Positions 63,212 through 64,000 of a stretch of DNA of 64,000 nt are shown here, piece by piece. The first letter of the stretch is position 1. Each line of letters opens with the position of its first letter. Source of the stretch: Mycobacterium sp. MS1601 (lineage in GTDB: Bacteria > Actinomycetota > Actinomycetes > Mycobacteriales > Mycobacteriaceae); NCBI RefSeq assembly GCF_001984215.1, contig NZ_CP019420.1:4774001-4838000 (forward strand). The letters run 5' to 3'. Below the pieces are notes generated by a model that had not been told where the DNA came from, did no database searches, and was given only the letters and a program-made list of their open reading frames with translations. Position numbers and translations under genes: made by a program.

Positions 63212-63917
63212 CGCGGTCCAGGAATCCGGTCACCAGCCGGCGCAGCCGTTGTCCGGCGCCGTCCTGCTCGGCGACGGTGCGAGCGCGCAGGGCTTCGATG
63301 TCCACGCCCATGCGCGCGATGTCACTGCTGTCGCCCTTTTCGTCGGCCAGCCACAGATCCAGCAGGGGCAGATCGAGTTCGGGATGAAATTGCAGGCCCA
63401 GTGCGGTGCGGTAGACGAATGCCTGCGACGCCCGTGCGGTGCGGGCCAGCTCAGTGGCTCCCGGCGGTGCGGTGAACTGGTCTGAATGCCACTCGAACCA
63501 CGGGCCTTCCGGAATCAGGTCTGTTGTGTCGGTGCTGATCTCATACCAGCCGAGTTCGCCCACGGCAGCTTTGCGGACGGACCCGCCGAGCGCCTGGGCC
63601 ACCAGCTGGCCACCGAAACACACACCGAGCACCCCGACTCCGGCGTCGACGGCGCTACGCACCAGCGTCTCCTGGGCACCGACCCAGCCGGCGCGCAGCT
63701 CCTCGTTGTAGACCGACCAGCGTGAGCCCAGCGGCACGATCACGTCGTAGCTCGTGGGGTCCGGGAATTCGACGGTCACCGACGCCGGGTCGTGGGCCCG
63801 GTCGAGGGGCACCACGTTGAGGGTGTCGACGTCGAACCCCTGCTCGGTGAAGACTTCGCCCAGAAGCGCTTCCGGGGCATTGGGATCGTTGTAGATGAAC
63901 AGGACGCTGCGTGCCAC
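63174..63917 (-). CDS. Class I glutamine amidotransferase-like protein
   Basis: 247-residue single-domain GATase I resembling the GMP synthase glutaminase family. Nucleophile Cys in GVCFGGQLVAQALGG (about 98-112) and catalytic His/Glu in LQFHPELD (about 175-182). It carries a C-terminal tail of about 65 residues. No synthetase partner is adjacent, so the acceptor is unknown; free-standing members include gamma-glutamyl hydrolases. Start GTG at 63917 is 7 nt after TATCGT, consistent with a leaderless transcript. Confidence 0.9.
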   Translation of the reverse strand: MARSVLFIYNDPNAPEALLGEVFTEQGFDVDTLNVVPLDRAHDPASVTVEFPDPTSYDVIVPLGSRWSVYNEELRAGWVGAQETLVRSAVDAGVGVLGVCFGGQLVAQALGGSVRKAAVGELGWYEISTDTTDLIPEGPWFEWHSDQFTAPPGATELARTARASQAFVYRTALGLQFHPELDLPLLDLWLADEKGDSSDIARMGVDIEALRARTVAEQDGAGQRLRRLVTGFLDRVSRVPVGEPTHQ

Positions 63918-64000
63918 GCCGACGACGATACTGGCTCAGCCCACCCGGGGTGCATTCTCGGGGCCGAGAACTCTGTCCGACAATGACTTCGGCATTGGTG
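63918..64000. other. Right edge, nothing coding recognised
   Basis: The final 83 bases contain the leaderless promoter of the minus-strand gene at 63925-63930 and otherwise nothing identified; any gene to the right starts beyond the window. Confidence 0.5.
63925..63930 (-). promoter_or_regulatory. -10 element of a leaderless promoter for the amidotransferase gene
   Basis: On the minus strand TATCGT is followed by CGTCGGC (7 nt) and GTG at 63917. Confidence 0.55.

Overview
The window is high-GC actinobacterial DNA. Its gene content and order point to a non-tuberculous mycobacterium of the Mycolicibacterium type. From memory of the H37Rv map, gene order follows M. tuberculosis Rv2208 back to Rv2143 almost without a break. 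Differences are cobU placed beside cobT/cobS, and no PE_PGRS or insertion-sequence material between pbpB and murE or before mraZ. No tRNA, rRNA, CRISPR array, prophage or insertion sequence was recognised.

Layout. (1) 1-2546, minus strand: a membrane protein followed by cobU, cobT and cobS for cobalamin nucleotide-loop assembly. (2) 2618-8083: a glycerate kinase family protein, erpA, a proline-rich membrane protein, adoK, and asnB, which is frameshifted. (3) 8235-15900: respiratory block with ctaC, ctaF, mmpS3 and a DUF2561 protein on the plus strand, facing ctaE-qcrC-qcrA-qcrB on the minus strand. Together these supply much of the cytochrome bcc-aa3 supercomplex. (4) 16036-29096: trpD, a DEDDh/GIY-YIG nuclease (frameshifted), a small CxxC protein, a RipC-like endopeptidase, a metalloprotease-like protein, pimB', fadD15, an operon of two SRPBCC proteins with an ArsA-like ATPase, a Cys-motif protein and a PlsC-type acyltransferase, then a GT-C mannosyltransferase. 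(5) 29205-38809: membrane protein, RNase AS, aroG, pknL with its divergent DNA-binding partner, mptA, a polyprenyl synthase, metF, lppM and a GNAT protein. (6) 39022-60569: a DUF3040 protein, then the division and cell wall cluster mraZ-rsmH-ftsL-pbpB-murE-murF-mraY-murD-ftsW-murG-murC-ftsQ-ftsZ-pgeF-yggS-sepF-yggT-wag31, with a trailing two-helix membrane protein. (7) 60566-63917: phosphoribosyltransferase, alpha/beta hydrolase, TIGR01777-type epimerase and a class I glutamine amidotransferase.

How the genes fit together. Most of the window builds the mycobacterial envelope: peptidoglycan precursors, septum and polar growth, PIM/LM/LAM mannosylation, phospholipid acylation and polyprenyl carriers. 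Respiration, cobalamin, shikimate and tryptophan genes are interspersed. Many adjacent genes overlap by ATGA or GTGA, implying translational coupling in ctaE-qcrCAB and the mur/fts genes.

Two sequence-level patterns stand out. First, three otherwise intact genes (asnB, the DEDDh nuclease gene, yggS) each need one extra G at a plus-strand GGGG run to restore the frame, which looks like homopolymer undercalling. Second, nine genes have a TANNNT hexamer 6-8 nt before an ATG/GTG with no Shine-Dalgarno, the geometry of leaderless transcripts. Other notable structures are a MraZ operator with 10-bp phasing, two 57-bp tandem repeats and three strong hairpins at gene ends.
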